DNA from: Shewanella sp. OPT22
GTDB lineage: Bacteria; Pseudomonadota; Gammaproteobacteria; Enterobacterales; Shewanellaceae
Direction of reading: 5' to 3'
DNA: 64,000 bases
NCBI RefSeq assembly: GCF_004168585.1
Contig: NZ_PGVH01000013.1
Location: 8,761-72,760, forward strand
Under the pieces are notes generated by a model. It did not search any database and had not been told where the DNA came from. It saw only the letters and a program-made list of their open reading frames with translations. The translations under genes were made by a program, and so were the position numbers. This document shows positions 31,166 through 39,405 of the stretch, in pieces (within the stretch, counting starts at the first letter, position 1; each line of letters opens with the position of its first letter).

Positions 31166-33544
31166 TTACGCAGACACACTAAATTCAATATCTTCAATTC
31201 GCTTTGCTCTATCCACCAAGTTTGATGGCGGATATGCGATGGTATCTGTGATTAGTTTTGCTCCCAGCTGCTCAGATAGCCATTGAACATTAGGGTCAGC
31301 CAACAATTTATGCTCAGCTTCATTGTGCAATTCATTTTGGAATCTCTGCCTGATCTCTAGAGGTGTTTCTCTTTCTTTATCAATGCCTATTTCAACTTGA
31401 ACGTCAATTGGTCTATCAAAACGCTTTTCTATTACAGCTTCTAATTGTTCAACAGCGATGTCTGCTGCCAAATGTTTTTGGTCTGGCTTCAACAATAGAT
31501 GAATAGGTTCAGATATTTCATGACAAATAGAGTTCACAGCTAACTGACGCACACGACCACCAAAGTCGAGTTCAGACATTAGCTTATACCAATATAAATC
31601 CACTTGATTGCCGCTAATAACACTCGGTAGTTGCTTTAGCTGTTCAACTTGATGAGACGATTGATGAGGCTCAACTGGTTTGCTTTGTTCTGTTGCAGGT
31701 TGAATCTCTACGTTAACAACGGGTTCCACAACTTCTGGTAAAACGATGGGTTTCGTTTTATCTTCCCAAGGTGGAGTATCATCTTTAACTTCAGTTACCT
31801 TAGCTTCAAGTCCATTTGAAATAACCTCAGCAACTTCCAAAACATCCTGTTTTAACTCAGGAGAAGAATCATCTTTCACAGGTACTCTTCGTTCAAAAGT
31901 TGCTTTAGACTTTTTTGAGCTATCAGCCTTATCCACATCATTTTCGAAATTACTAATATCTGATAATAAACCCTGATTTGACGTTAAAACCGCATCTAAC
32001 AGATCATCAACTTGTGAAGCTTCTGCTTTAGATGGCGGAACTTTGTTTTCAACCGCAAAATCAGATGTTAACTTGTCATTCAACGGTGGATTTGAATCTG
32101 AATCATCAAAGTCAAAACCACCAGCTTCATTTGCCGTTTCATAAGGCACATCATATGAGCTTAATGGTGGTTGAGAATCATCAATAGGTGTCGCAACAAA
32201 GCCTTGGCTTTGCGCTTGACTCATCAATACAGCTTGTTCAGCTTCTAATGCCTGTAGGTTTTCTTGTTTTAAATCTGTTTCTTCTGTTTCAGGCTTTAGT
32301 TCAACGTTCGTCTCTTCAGCTAATGCTTCTGGCTCTTGATTTTCAGCTTGTTCATCCACTTGATGTGCAACAGACTCTTGCTCAACTACAGGCTCATTTT
32401 CTATTACTGGGATTTCAAGTGTTTTTTTTTCAGCCGCTGGAGTTTCCCACTTTTCAATGGACGTTTGCGGAACAAATGCAACAGCTCTAAGAAGTGCCAT
32501 TTCAAGACCCGATTTAGGATCTGGCGCAAATGGTAATTCCTTTCTACCTGTCAACAAAATTTGATAATAAAGTTGAACTTGTTCTGGTGTTAACTGCTCA
32601 GAAAAAGCATGAATTTGCTCTGAAAATTTAGACAGTTGAGCAGCGGCTGGAGCAAATTGAGTCAAAGTAATTTGATGTAGAAGTTCTAGTAAACTCCTCA
32701 AAACTTCTTCTGGCTCCGCACCAAAACCAATAACCTTATGACACTCAGGAATGAGTGTAGCAATGTCACCCGAACATAGTGCTGAAAGTAACCCAATAAC
32801 GTGTTGTTCATCAATGCTACCAAGCATCGTCTGAACTTGCTCAAGCATCACTTGACCAGCGCCAAAAGCGATAGCTTGATCCGTCAGGCTTAATGCATCT
32901 CGCATACTGCCATTAGCCGCTTTGGCTAATAAGGTTAAAGCTGAAGATTCAAATTTGAGCTGCTCTTGTTCAAGTACATAGTTTAACTGCTTAGCAATAT
33001 CGTCTTGCATTAATGCTTTTAAGTTAAACTGCAAACAACGAGATAACACTGTGATCGGCAGTTTTTGAGGATCGGTTGTCGCTAGCAAAAACTTAACGTG
33101 CTCAGGTGGTTCTTCTAACGTCTTAAGCAACGCATTAAATGAACTACGAGAAAGCATGTGCACTTCATCAATAAGGTATACTTTATAACGTCCACGAGTA
33201 GGACGATATTGAACATTATCTAAAATTTCACGAGTATCATCGACTTTAGTGCGTGAGGCTGCATCAACTTCAATTAAATCAACAAATCGGCCCTGAGCAA
33301 TTTCTTCACAACTTGAACACTTTCCACACGGTGAGGCTGTAACCCCTGTTTCGCAGTTTAAACCTTTCGCAAATAAGCGAGCTAAGCTGGTTTTACCAAC
33401 TCCACGAGTACCAGTAAAAAGATAAGCATGATGAAGACGTTGTTGCTCTAATGCATTAGTGAGTGCGTGAAGGACGTGAGATTGACCCACTACCTGTTCG
33501 AACTTGGCAGGGCGCCATTTTCTGGCTAACACCTGATATGACAT
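31166..33544 (-). CDS. dnaX: DNA polymerase III tau (and probably gamma) subunit
   Basis: 792 residues, longer than E. coli tau (643) because of a long acidic linker (about 375-680) between ATPase and C-terminal domains. Residues 1-370 are the AAA+ clamp-loader part: Walker A G-T-R-G-V-G-K-T-S, zinc cysteines C-E-T-G...C-G-K-C-S-S-C, Walker B L-I-D-E-V-H-M and sensor S-R-C. The last 120 residues resemble the tau domain that binds polymerase alpha and DnaB. At codons 372-375 an uninterrupted A9 run is followed, in the -1 frame, by a stop two codons later, so a 376-residue gamma-like product is likely. First gene of dnaX-ybaB-recR. Confidence 0.97.
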   Translation of the reverse strand: MSYQVLARKWRPAKFEQVVGQSHVLHALTNALEQQRLHHAYLFTGTRGVGKTSLARLFAKGLNCETGVTASPCGKCSSCEEIAQGRFVDLIEVDAASRTKVDDTREILDNVQYRPTRGRYKVYLIDEVHMLSRSSFNALLKTLEEPPEHVKFLLATTDPQKLPITVLSRCLQFNLKALMQDDIAKQLNYVLEQEQLKFESSALTLLAKAANGSMRDALSLTDQAIAFGAGQVMLEQVQTMLGSIDEQHVIGLLSALCSGDIATLIPECHKVIGFGAEPEEVLRSLLELLHQITLTQFAPAAAQLSKFSEQIHAFSEQLTPEQVQLYYQILLTGRKELPFAPDPKSGLEMALLRAVAFVPQTSIEKWETPAAEKKTLEIPVIENEPVVEQESVAHQVDEQAENQEPEALAEETNVELKPETEETDLKQENLQALEAEQAVLMSQAQSQGFVATPIDDSQPPLSSYDVPYETANEAGGFDFDDSDSNPPLNDKLTSDFAVENKVPPSKAEASQVDDLLDAVLTSNQGLLSDISNFENDVDKADSSKKSKATFERRVPVKDDSSPELKQDVLEVAEVISNGLEAKVTEVKDDTPPWEDKTKPIVLPEVVEPVVNVEIQPATEQSKPVEPHQSSHQVEQLKQLPSVISGNQVDLYWYKLMSELDFGGRVRQLAVNSICHEISEPIHLLLKPDQKHLAADIAVEQLEAVIEKRFDRPIDVQVEIGIDKERETPLEIRQRFQNELHNEAEHKLLADPNVQWLSEQLGAKLITDTIAYPPSNLVDRAKRIEDIEFSVSA
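32415..32431 (-). promoter_or_regulatory. A9 slippery run in dnaX with immediate -1 stop
   Basis: On the coding strand the bases are G-A9-C-A-C-T-T-G-A. In frame 0 this is Glu-Lys-Lys-Thr-Leu. A -1 slip gives Asn-Thr then TGA (32417-32415). A +1 slip also reaches a stop, after five codons (TAA). The position, at the end of the ATPase domains, is where E. coli frameshifts at A-AAA-AAG and Thermus slips at an A9 run to make gamma. Slippage itself is inferred. Confidence 0.65.
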
Positions 33545-33687
33545 GTAATTCCCTAATTCGCCTCGATTCTGTTCGAGACTGCTCCTCTACTCTATGAATA
33601 GTAGCACAATATCATGTCCGTTATGGATAAACTAGAGGAGAGAATTTAACAGCACCACATTTGAGCTATATGGTGCTGAAAAGGTGA

Positions 33688-34233
33688 TTATTCGCCGTCA
33701 AACTCGCAAAGAGATAGGATGTCTAAATCCAATTCGACTAAACGCTTTTCACCACCAAGCTCAGGTAGGTTAATCACGAATGCTGCGTGGTTAACTAAGC
33801 CGCCAAGTTGGCGAATAAGTTTAACCGTCGCTTCAATTGTGCCACCTGTTGCAAGCAAATCATCGATCACAAGTACTTTATCACCCTCAACAATAGCATC
33901 GGTGTGAATTTCTAAAGTATCTGTGCCGTACTCTAACTCGTAATCTTGAGAGATAGTTTCACGAGGTAATTTACCTGGTTTACGAACTGGTACAAATCCA
34001 ATTCCTAATTCAAGAGCTAAAGGTGCGCCGAATAAGAAGCCACGAGCTTCTGTACCAACAACCTTTGTGAAACCCATTGCTTTATACTTTTCAACTAATA
34101 ATGCAATGGTTGCCTGATAAGCTTTAGCATCTTCTAAAAGACTGGTTACATCGCGAAACATAATACCCGGCTTTGGATAGTCAGGGATTGTCTTAATGCT
34201 TTGCTTGATTAGGGCTAAGGTTTCAGTAGTCAT
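33688..34233 (-). CDS. apt: Adenine phosphoribosyltransferase
   Basis: 181 residues from the ATG at 34233 (E. coli 183); a GTG twelve bases upstream is possible. Core motifs: [29 protein letters not shown], and the PRPP loop [11 protein letters not shown]. It makes AMP from adenine and PRPP, salvaging purines. It lies upstream of dnaX in the same direction, 143 bases away. A structured leader-like sequence with a T-run sits just upstream (34275-34349). Confidence 0.97.
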   Translation of the reverse strand: MTTETLALIKQSIKTIPDYPKPGIMFRDVTSLLEDAKAYQATIALLVEKYKAMGFTKVVGTEARGFLFGAPLALELGIGFVPVRKPGKLPRETISQDYELEYGTDTLEIHTDAIVEGDKVLVIDDLLATGGTIEATVKLIRQLGGLVNHAAFVINLPELGGEKRLVELDLDILSLCEFDGE

Positions 34234-34274
34234 AACTAATTTCACTTTGTTTTATCTGTCGCCATTCATGGCTT

Positions 34275-34349
34275 AAAAATAAAAAAGCCCTAATTCATCA
34301 GTCTCTGTGTCGTATCAAAATCTGGATACAATAAGACCGCTTTAGGGCT
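34275..34349 (-). ncRNA. Candidate structured RNA or attenuator upstream of apt
   Basis: On the minus strand, three nested stems can form: AGCCCTAA/TTAGGGCT (34349-34342 with 34293-34286), GTCT/AGAC and GTATC/GATAC, the last closing an 8-nt loop. TTTTTTATTTTT follows at once. This is the layout of a small RNA with its own terminator, an attenuator in the apt leader, or a branched terminator for ybaN. The sequence alone does not separate these. Confidence 0.45.
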
Positions 34350-34476
34350 CTCAAAAATGCCGAGGAATCTTACGGTGGAATCAAAGCAGTTGCAACAAAC
34401 TTCGACAATAATGCTAGGGTTAAGTCACAAATTGGACAAATAAACTACAAAACATAATCTAAAGGGATAATTACAG

Positions 34477-34845
34477 TTAATCAGGCAGAGTTGGTAGGCG
34501 CCATAAGTAAGTTAATAAGATCACCATCATGACAAAAAGTAGGCCTTTAACCCAAAATAATGGAACAATTGAAATACTGAGTATGAAGCTCGCAGCACTT
34601 AATATCATTGCTCTTTTTTTAATGGTTTTTCGAATGCCCCGCTCTCTTTGCCAATCGGCAATTGCTACAGCAAACCATGGATGATTAATGAGCCAATGAT
34701 GCAATCGCTGACTCGAACGTGCAAAACAAAACACAGCCAGTAAAATAAATGGGACCGTTGGTAATAGAGGAAGAAATATACCCAACGTACCTAAAAAAAC
34801 TGAAAGTACACCAACGACTAAAAAAAAGCCTTTTTTTAAATACAT
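34477..34845 (-). CDS. ybaN: DUF454 family inner-membrane protein (YbaN-like)
   Basis: 122 residues. Two N-terminal hydrophobic stretches (about 5-25 and 27-42) with G-T-L-G-I-F-L-P-L-L-P-T-V-P-F, the DUF454 hallmark, then a basic cytoplasmic loop containing W-L-x-x-H-P-W-F, and two more helices at the C-terminus. E. coli ybaN is likewise next to apt. Function is unknown. Transcribed toward apt, 27 bases after glsA. Confidence 0.88.
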   Translation of the reverse strand: MYLKKGFFLVVGVLSVFLGTLGIFLPLLPTVPFILLAVFCFARSSQRLHHWLINHPWFAVAIADWQRERGIRKTIKKRAMILSAASFILSISIVPLFWVKGLLFVMMVILLTYLWRLPTLPD

Positions 34846-34872
34846 CGTCGCTGAGCACTCCTTCGGTCTAAA

Positions 34873-35781
34873 TTAATAAACTGACCACCCAATATGCTTA
34901 GTCAGAGACTCTAATGCTGCCATTCCGGCAAGCGAATTACCAGCTTCATTTAGAGCTGGCGACCAAACACATATTGAAAACTGACCAGGTACTATGGCGA
35001 CGATTCCTCCACCAACGCCACTCTTCCCAGGTAAACCAACTCTAAACGCAAAACTTCCAGCTTCATCGTAAAGTCCGCTTGTAGCAAGTAACGCATTCAC
35101 TTGACTCGTTTGGTTTTCAGTCAGCACTTTTTTACCTGTGATAAAACTAAACCCTTTATTAGCCAAGAAGTTCGCCGCTTTAGCTAGGTCAACACAAGAC
35201 ATTTTAATAGCGCAATTACAGAAATAGTTATATAGCACGTCCTCAACTTCATTATCAAAATTATCAAAGGACTTCATTAAATAGGCAGCAGCAGCATTTC
35301 TTGCCCGATGCTCATATTCAGAGTCAGCAATTTTTTTATCAACTTGAATAGAGTAGTTACCAGATAATTTTTTAAGAAACTCGCGCATCGCTATGTCAGG
35401 AGCAGCGAATTTTGATTGGTTCATATCACTGACAACAAGAGCGCCTGCATTAATAAATGGATTGCGTGGTATACCTTGCTCATGTTCAAGCTGAACCAAT
35501 GAATTAAAAGGTAATCCTGATGGTTCGTGCCCTACTCGCGTCCATATTTCATCACCATAAAACTCCATAGCCAAAATCAAACTGAATACTTTCGAGATAC
35601 TTTGAATTGAAAAAGGTAAATCTGCATCACCAATCTTATAAATTTCACCATCATTGCTGCAAATAGCGATCCCAAATTTTTCGGCTTCTACCAAAGAAAG
35701 TGCAGGAATGTAATCGGCAACTTTACCCTTTCCGACTAACGGTTTTACATCATTCAAAATCTGGCTAAGTAGTGAATCCAT
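34873..35781 (-). CDS. glsA: Glutaminase
   Basis: 302 residues from the Met at 35781, the usual size of bacterial glutaminases. An in-frame start at 35865 would add a 28-residue hydrophobic stretch that the family lacks. Beta-lactamase-like motifs are visible: S-I-Q-S-I-S-K-V-F (catalytic S-x-x-K), N-P-F-I-N-A-G-A, a conserved Y-E-H-R region and G-K-S-G-V-G-G-G-I. The enzyme hydrolyses glutamine to glutamate and ammonia. It is divergent from asnB, itself glutamine-dependent. No strong Shine-Dalgarno before the chosen ATG, so the start carries some doubt. Confidence 0.94.
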   Translation of the reverse strand: MDSLLSQILNDVKPLVGKGKVADYIPALSLVEAEKFGIAICSNDGEIYKIGDADLPFSIQSISKVFSLILAMEFYGDEIWTRVGHEPSGLPFNSLVQLEHEQGIPRNPFINAGALVVSDMNQSKFAAPDIAMREFLKKLSGNYSIQVDKKIADSEYEHRARNAAAAYLMKSFDNFDNEVEDVLYNYFCNCAIKMSCVDLAKAANFLANKGFSFITGKKVLTENQTSQVNALLATSGLYDEAGSFAFRVGLPGKSGVGGGIVAIVPGQFSICVWSPALNEAGNSLAGMAALESLTKHIGWSVY

Positions 35782-35965
35782 CTTTGTATACGACTTAATT
35801 ACAAAAAAAGTAATTGTGGCAAAGATAATATAAAAATGAAAATAAATTACATAACTTCTTGGCAAAGCGAAAACTTTATGACAAGTTGAAAGGCCGCATT
35901 ATTGAGCAAAAGCGCCATTTTCCCCTTAATGCGTTGATTTCGATTTAACAAGAGGTATTCAATTA

Positions 35966-37645
35966 ATGTGTTCAATTTTTGGAATTTTAGATATAACAAC
36001 TGACTCAACATCACTTCGACATAAAGCATTAGAACTATCAAGCTTGCTTAGACATCGTGGACCTGATTGGTCAGGCATTTGGTCAAATGATGACGCTATT
36101 TTAGCGCATGAAAGGCTGTCGATTGTAGACTTAGAGAATGGCGCACAACCTCTATACAATCAAAATCGAAATCACATTTTAGCCGTTAATGGTGAGATTT
36201 ATAATCACCAACAACTCAAAGCAAATTCTAATTCAGAATATCAATATCAAACGCTCTCTGATTGTGAAGTCATTCTTGATTTATATGCCCAAGAAGGCAG
36301 TGCTTTTATAGATAAGCTTCAGGGTATGTTTGCATTCATCCTCTACGACACGGAAGAGAAGCGTTACCTCATTGCCCGTGATCATATGGGCATAATTCCG
36401 CTTTATTATGGTTATGATGCACTCGGTCAGCTCTATGTGGCTTCAGAGATGAAAGCATTAGTCCCTGTTTGTTCATCCATCACAGAATTTCCTCCGGGTC
36501 ATTACTGGGATAGCCATGCTGATGAAATTACGCCTTATTACCAGCGTGATTGGATGAGTTATGACAACGTAAAAGGTAATAAAGGTACGCCTGCTGATAT
36601 CCACGATGCACTTTGTGAATCCGTGAAGTCTCACATGATGTCTGATGTACCTTATGGCGTGCTCCTGTCGGGCGGTTTAGATTCATCAGTAATATCTGCA
36701 ATTGCTCAAAGATATTCTCAGAACAGAGTTGAAGATCAAGAACAATCAAAAGCATGGTGGCCTCAATTACATTCATTTGCAGTAGGGCTAGAAGGCGCAC
36801 CAGATTTAATTGCAGCAAAAAAAGTCGCTGATGCAATTGGCACGATTCACCATGAAATGCACTACACCGTTCAAGAAGGAATTGATGCCTTGCGTCATGT
36901 GATATTCCATTTAGAAACTTACGATGTAACGACGATTCGAGCTTCAACACCAATGTATTTGATGGCTCGAAAAATCAAAGCCATGGGTATAAAAATGGTA
37001 CTTTCAGGTGAAGGTGCGGACGAAATCTTTGGTGGTTACCTTTATTTTCACAAAGCACCTAACGCCAAAGAATTTCATGAGGAAACCGTTCGTAAGCTTA
37101 ATAGACTACATATGTTTGATTGTGCGAGAGCCAATAAAGCGATGTCGGCGTGGGGAGTTGAAGCCCGTGTACCTTTCCTTGATAAAACATTTTTAGACAT
37201 TGCAATGTCAATCAACCCTGAGCTGAAGATGTGTGGTAATGGAAAAGCAGAAAAGCACATTCTGCGTGAAGCTTTTGATGGGTATATCCCGAATGAAGTA
37301 TTATGGCGACAAAAAGAGCAGTTCTCAGACGGTGTCGGCTACAACTGGATTGACTCTCTGGCCGAAGTTGCTTCTCATGAAGTATCTGACCAAATGATGG
37401 CCAGCGCTGATCATCGTTTTGCTCACAACACACCAGAAACCAAAGAAGCTTATTATTACCGTTCTATTTTTGAAGAACTGTTCCCTCTGGATTCAGCAAT
37501 TAGATGCGTTCCTGGAGGTAAATCTGTTGCTTGTTCAACACCTGAAGCTTTAGCTTGGGATAAGAAATTTTCGATGAATGCAGATCCATCGGGTCGTGCA
37601 ATGTTTGATGTACATCAAAAAGGTTATGAAGATAAGTCTGTATGA
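35966..37645 (+). CDS. asnB: Asparagine synthetase B (glutamine-hydrolysing)
   Basis: 559 residues (E. coli 554). The catalytic Cys follows the start Met (M-C-S-I-F-G-I), so the Met must be removed. The Ntn glutaminase domain covers residues 2 to about 200 with R-H-R-G-P-D-W-S-G. The synthetase domain has the PP-loop S-G-G-L-D-S-S near residue 235 and S-G-E-G-A-D-E-I-F-G-G-Y. It makes asparagine from aspartate, glutamine and ATP. Divergent from glsA and followed by a strong terminator. Confidence 0.98.
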   Translation: MCSIFGILDITTDSTSLRHKALELSSLLRHRGPDWSGIWSNDDAILAHERLSIVDLENGAQPLYNQNRNHILAVNGEIYNHQQLKANSNSEYQYQTLSDCEVILDLYAQEGSAFIDKLQGMFAFILYDTEEKRYLIARDHMGIIPLYYGYDALGQLYVASEMKALVPVCSSITEFPPGHYWDSHADEITPYYQRDWMSYDNVKGNKGTPADIHDALCESVKSHMMSDVPYGVLLSGGLDSSVISAIAQRYSQNRVEDQEQSKAWWPQLHSFAVGLEGAPDLIAAKKVADAIGTIHHEMHYTVQEGIDALRHVIFHLETYDVTTIRASTPMYLMARKIKAMGIKMVLSGEGADEIFGGYLYFHKAPNAKEFHEETVRKLNRLHMFDCARANKAMSAWGVEARVPFLDKTFLDIAMSINPELKMCGNGKAEKHILREAFDGYIPNEVLWRQKEQFSDGVGYNWIDSLAEVASHEVSDQMMASADHRFAHNTPETKEAYYYRSIFEELFPLDSAIRCVPGGKSVACSTPEALAWDKKFSMNADPSGRAMFDVHQKGYEDKSV

Positions 37646-37648
37646 TTT

Positions 37649-37684
37649 AAAGCTCGAAGGTTCATAACTGTACTTTCGAGCTTT
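37649..37684 (+). terminator. Intrinsic terminator of asnB
   Basis: Stem AAAGCTCGAA / TTCGAGCTTT with a 16-nt loop and a T-rich end, four bases after the asnB stop. Confidence 0.8.
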
Positions 37685-37704
37685 TTAACTCTTTAGTTTG
37701 AAAA

Positions 37705-37827
37705 TTAAAGAACGCCCATTACTTTTAACCATGAGAGTGAAGCTGGGAGTGTTGGGATCAACATAACTAAAATAAATCCGATGAAATGAAGAATGTTATA
37801 AGGGTCTTTGAACGGCTCACTACTCAT
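37705..37827 (-). CDS. Small membrane protein (40 residues), unrecognised
   Basis: A short ORF. It starts with ATG at 37827 with AGGA six bases upstream and ends with TAA at 37705. The product has a polar N-terminus (M-S-S-E-P-F-K-D-P-Y-N), one hydrophobic helix of about 18 residues (I-L-H-F-I-G-F-I-L-V-M-L-I-P), and a short tail with S-W-L-K-V. Ribosome site, single membrane span and placement in an otherwise empty gap argue for a real gene. It is convergent with asnB. Function unknown. Confidence 0.55.
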   Translation of the reverse strand: MSSEPFKDPYNILHFIGFILVMLIPTLPASLSWLKVMGVL

Positions 37828-38036
37828 TGATTGTCCTACTTTGTTTTCAGTTATGGTGACGTCAGTCACAAAATTGCCGCATTTTATCTACATTTTCACA
37901 CCTTAAAAACCCACAAAAAGTAGGTTTATTCCTGTATTTTTTCTTATATTAATTTTCATTAATTTTTGTTCACGTTCCCCTTTAAATAAATATTCTTCTA
38001 TATCATTGCATTACTTGATATCTCAGTGACTCATTA
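37828..38036. other. Promoter gap of the small ORF and the 446-residue gene
   Basis: AT-rich DNA carrying the start region of the divergent genes on both sides. A near-palindrome GTGACGTCAGTCAC lies at about 37856-37869. No further gene seen. Confidence 0.4.
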
Positions 38037-39377
38037 ATGGCTACAGCACCTTCATTCTCAGTTAAGGTTTTTTTGTCTGGTTTAACAGAGTTAGGCAAAT
38101 ATGTTTCCTCAACATTAAAAAAACTTTTCATCATTGGCAATGAGTATAACGTCGAAGTAAATGCTCCCTATTTAAAAGACGTAACAGTTTTAAATTCTGA
38201 CAATCAGCTGATCAGAGAAAGATATCTATATCAGCAGTTTCATGAGAATGTAAAAAAACTCAATAACTCTTCAGAGTCTATGGAACTCAACCTTCCTTCT
38301 GATAGTGAAGTTGTAGATGAATTAGATATAAATAAACCCGCTGAATCACAAAAACTGCGCACTCAAAAGTTCACAGTGAAAGTTACACAACAGGATGGAC
38401 TCATCGTTACTCCTGATGCTACATTTTGTATGCCGACAAAGAGCGTTACAGCAGGCGATAGCACGAAAAGTTACACACCAAGTAAAAAGCTTATTGGCTC
38501 TTTAGTAAGAAGTTCAGATCTTGATATCGATGTGGCAATTTCAACTCTTTCGACCATGCCAGAAAAAATCATGCTCCAACTCGTTTGCTCGTTTAGTAAA
38601 GAAAGATTGACCCAGCTACTTTCACACTTAACTGAAGATAATTTAGCAGAGCAAAAATCAGGAGCAGACCTTAATACTCCTGAAGCACTACGAAAACGTA
38701 TTTGGACAGAATTATCTGAAAATCACCCAAAACTTTTTGCTGAACAATCCATATGTTTGAATCTTACTTGTTCTGAAATTGCTTCACATTTTCGTACTTT
38801 GACATCAGAACAAAAAGTGCGAAGTTTCTTAGCTTTTGGAACAGAGAGAATGGCAGGTCTAATGCAGGGCGTAGGTTGCTTTAAACCATCTAAAGCTGAA
38901 GAACCAGCGGCCAAAAGTATTGAAGCTTCAAGTATTACCCAGAGTTCCGCTGACCAATTAGTCCAGCAGAATAAAACCTACTTCCAAGCCTTGTTTTATA
39001 ATGAACTTCGTCAAACTGATAGAAAAGCTTACTCTAATTTTTTTAAAGAAATGTGCGACATAGCATTAAAGAGAGACTGCAGTCAGACTTTTTGGTGCGA
39101 GCTTAGTCCCCTAATGAACAAGAAAGGCGACGACATAAAAAGCATTAATACTGATGTATTAATTTACTTGTATAAAAAAGCGGTTGAATATGATGCTTCT
39201 TCAACACATGCAACTAGAAAGTCACAATCAGTTAGCGTTCAACTTGAGGACGTTTTGAAAGAAAAGAGCCCTTGGCACCATTACATGATCAAAAAAGAGT
39301 TAACAAGGAAAGCGGAATTAGCAAAGCATAAACTGCAAGTTTCAGCCTCAACTCAAGAGCAATTAACCAAGAAATGA
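38037..39377 (+). CDS. Protein of unknown function (446 residues)
   Basis: Not recognised. Lacks a signal peptide and membrane segments. Residues 1-160 are mixed beta/polar, including a Ser/Thr-rich stretch. Residues about 165-440 are helical, with leucine-rich pieces such as I-M-L-Q-L-V-C-S-F and L-T-Q-L-L-S-H-L that loosely recall helices in the 1558-residue protein at 19867-24543 (for example L-L-L-I-L-D-Q-L-S-S-E-R); this is an impression, not an alignment. The C-terminus is basic (T-R-K-A-E-L-A-K-H-K). No clear Shine-Dalgarno before the ATG. Its 3' end faces the 1425-residue gene, 28 bases away. Confidence 0.75.
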   Translation: MATAPSFSVKVFLSGLTELGKYVSSTLKKLFIIGNEYNVEVNAPYLKDVTVLNSDNQLIRERYLYQQFHENVKKLNNSSESMELNLPSDSEVVDELDINKPAESQKLRTQKFTVKVTQQDGLIVTPDATFCMPTKSVTAGDSTKSYTPSKKLIGSLVRSSDLDIDVAISTLSTMPEKIMLQLVCSFSKERLTQLLSHLTEDNLAEQKSGADLNTPEALRKRIWTELSENHPKLFAEQSICLNLTCSEIASHFRTLTSEQKVRSFLAFGTERMAGLMQGVGCFKPSKAEEPAAKSIEASSITQSSADQLVQQNKTYFQALFYNELRQTDRKAYSNFFKEMCDIALKRDCSQTFWCELSPLMNKKGDDIKSINTDVLIYLYKKAVEYDASSTHATRKSQSVSVQLEDVLKEKSPWHHYMIKKELTRKAELAKHKLQVSASTQEQLTKK

Positions 39378-39405
39378 TAGCCTAGCCTTTGACATCTGGT
39401 TTATA

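Noticed and set aside
34873-35865. Glutaminase with an N-terminal membrane anchor
   Set aside because: The hydrophobic 28 residues come from an extended in-frame start without a ribosome site; the family start lies at 35781.
36528-36953. 141-codon frame opposite asnB
   Set aside because: Lies wholly inside the coding sequence of asnB on the opposite strand; typical shadow frame.
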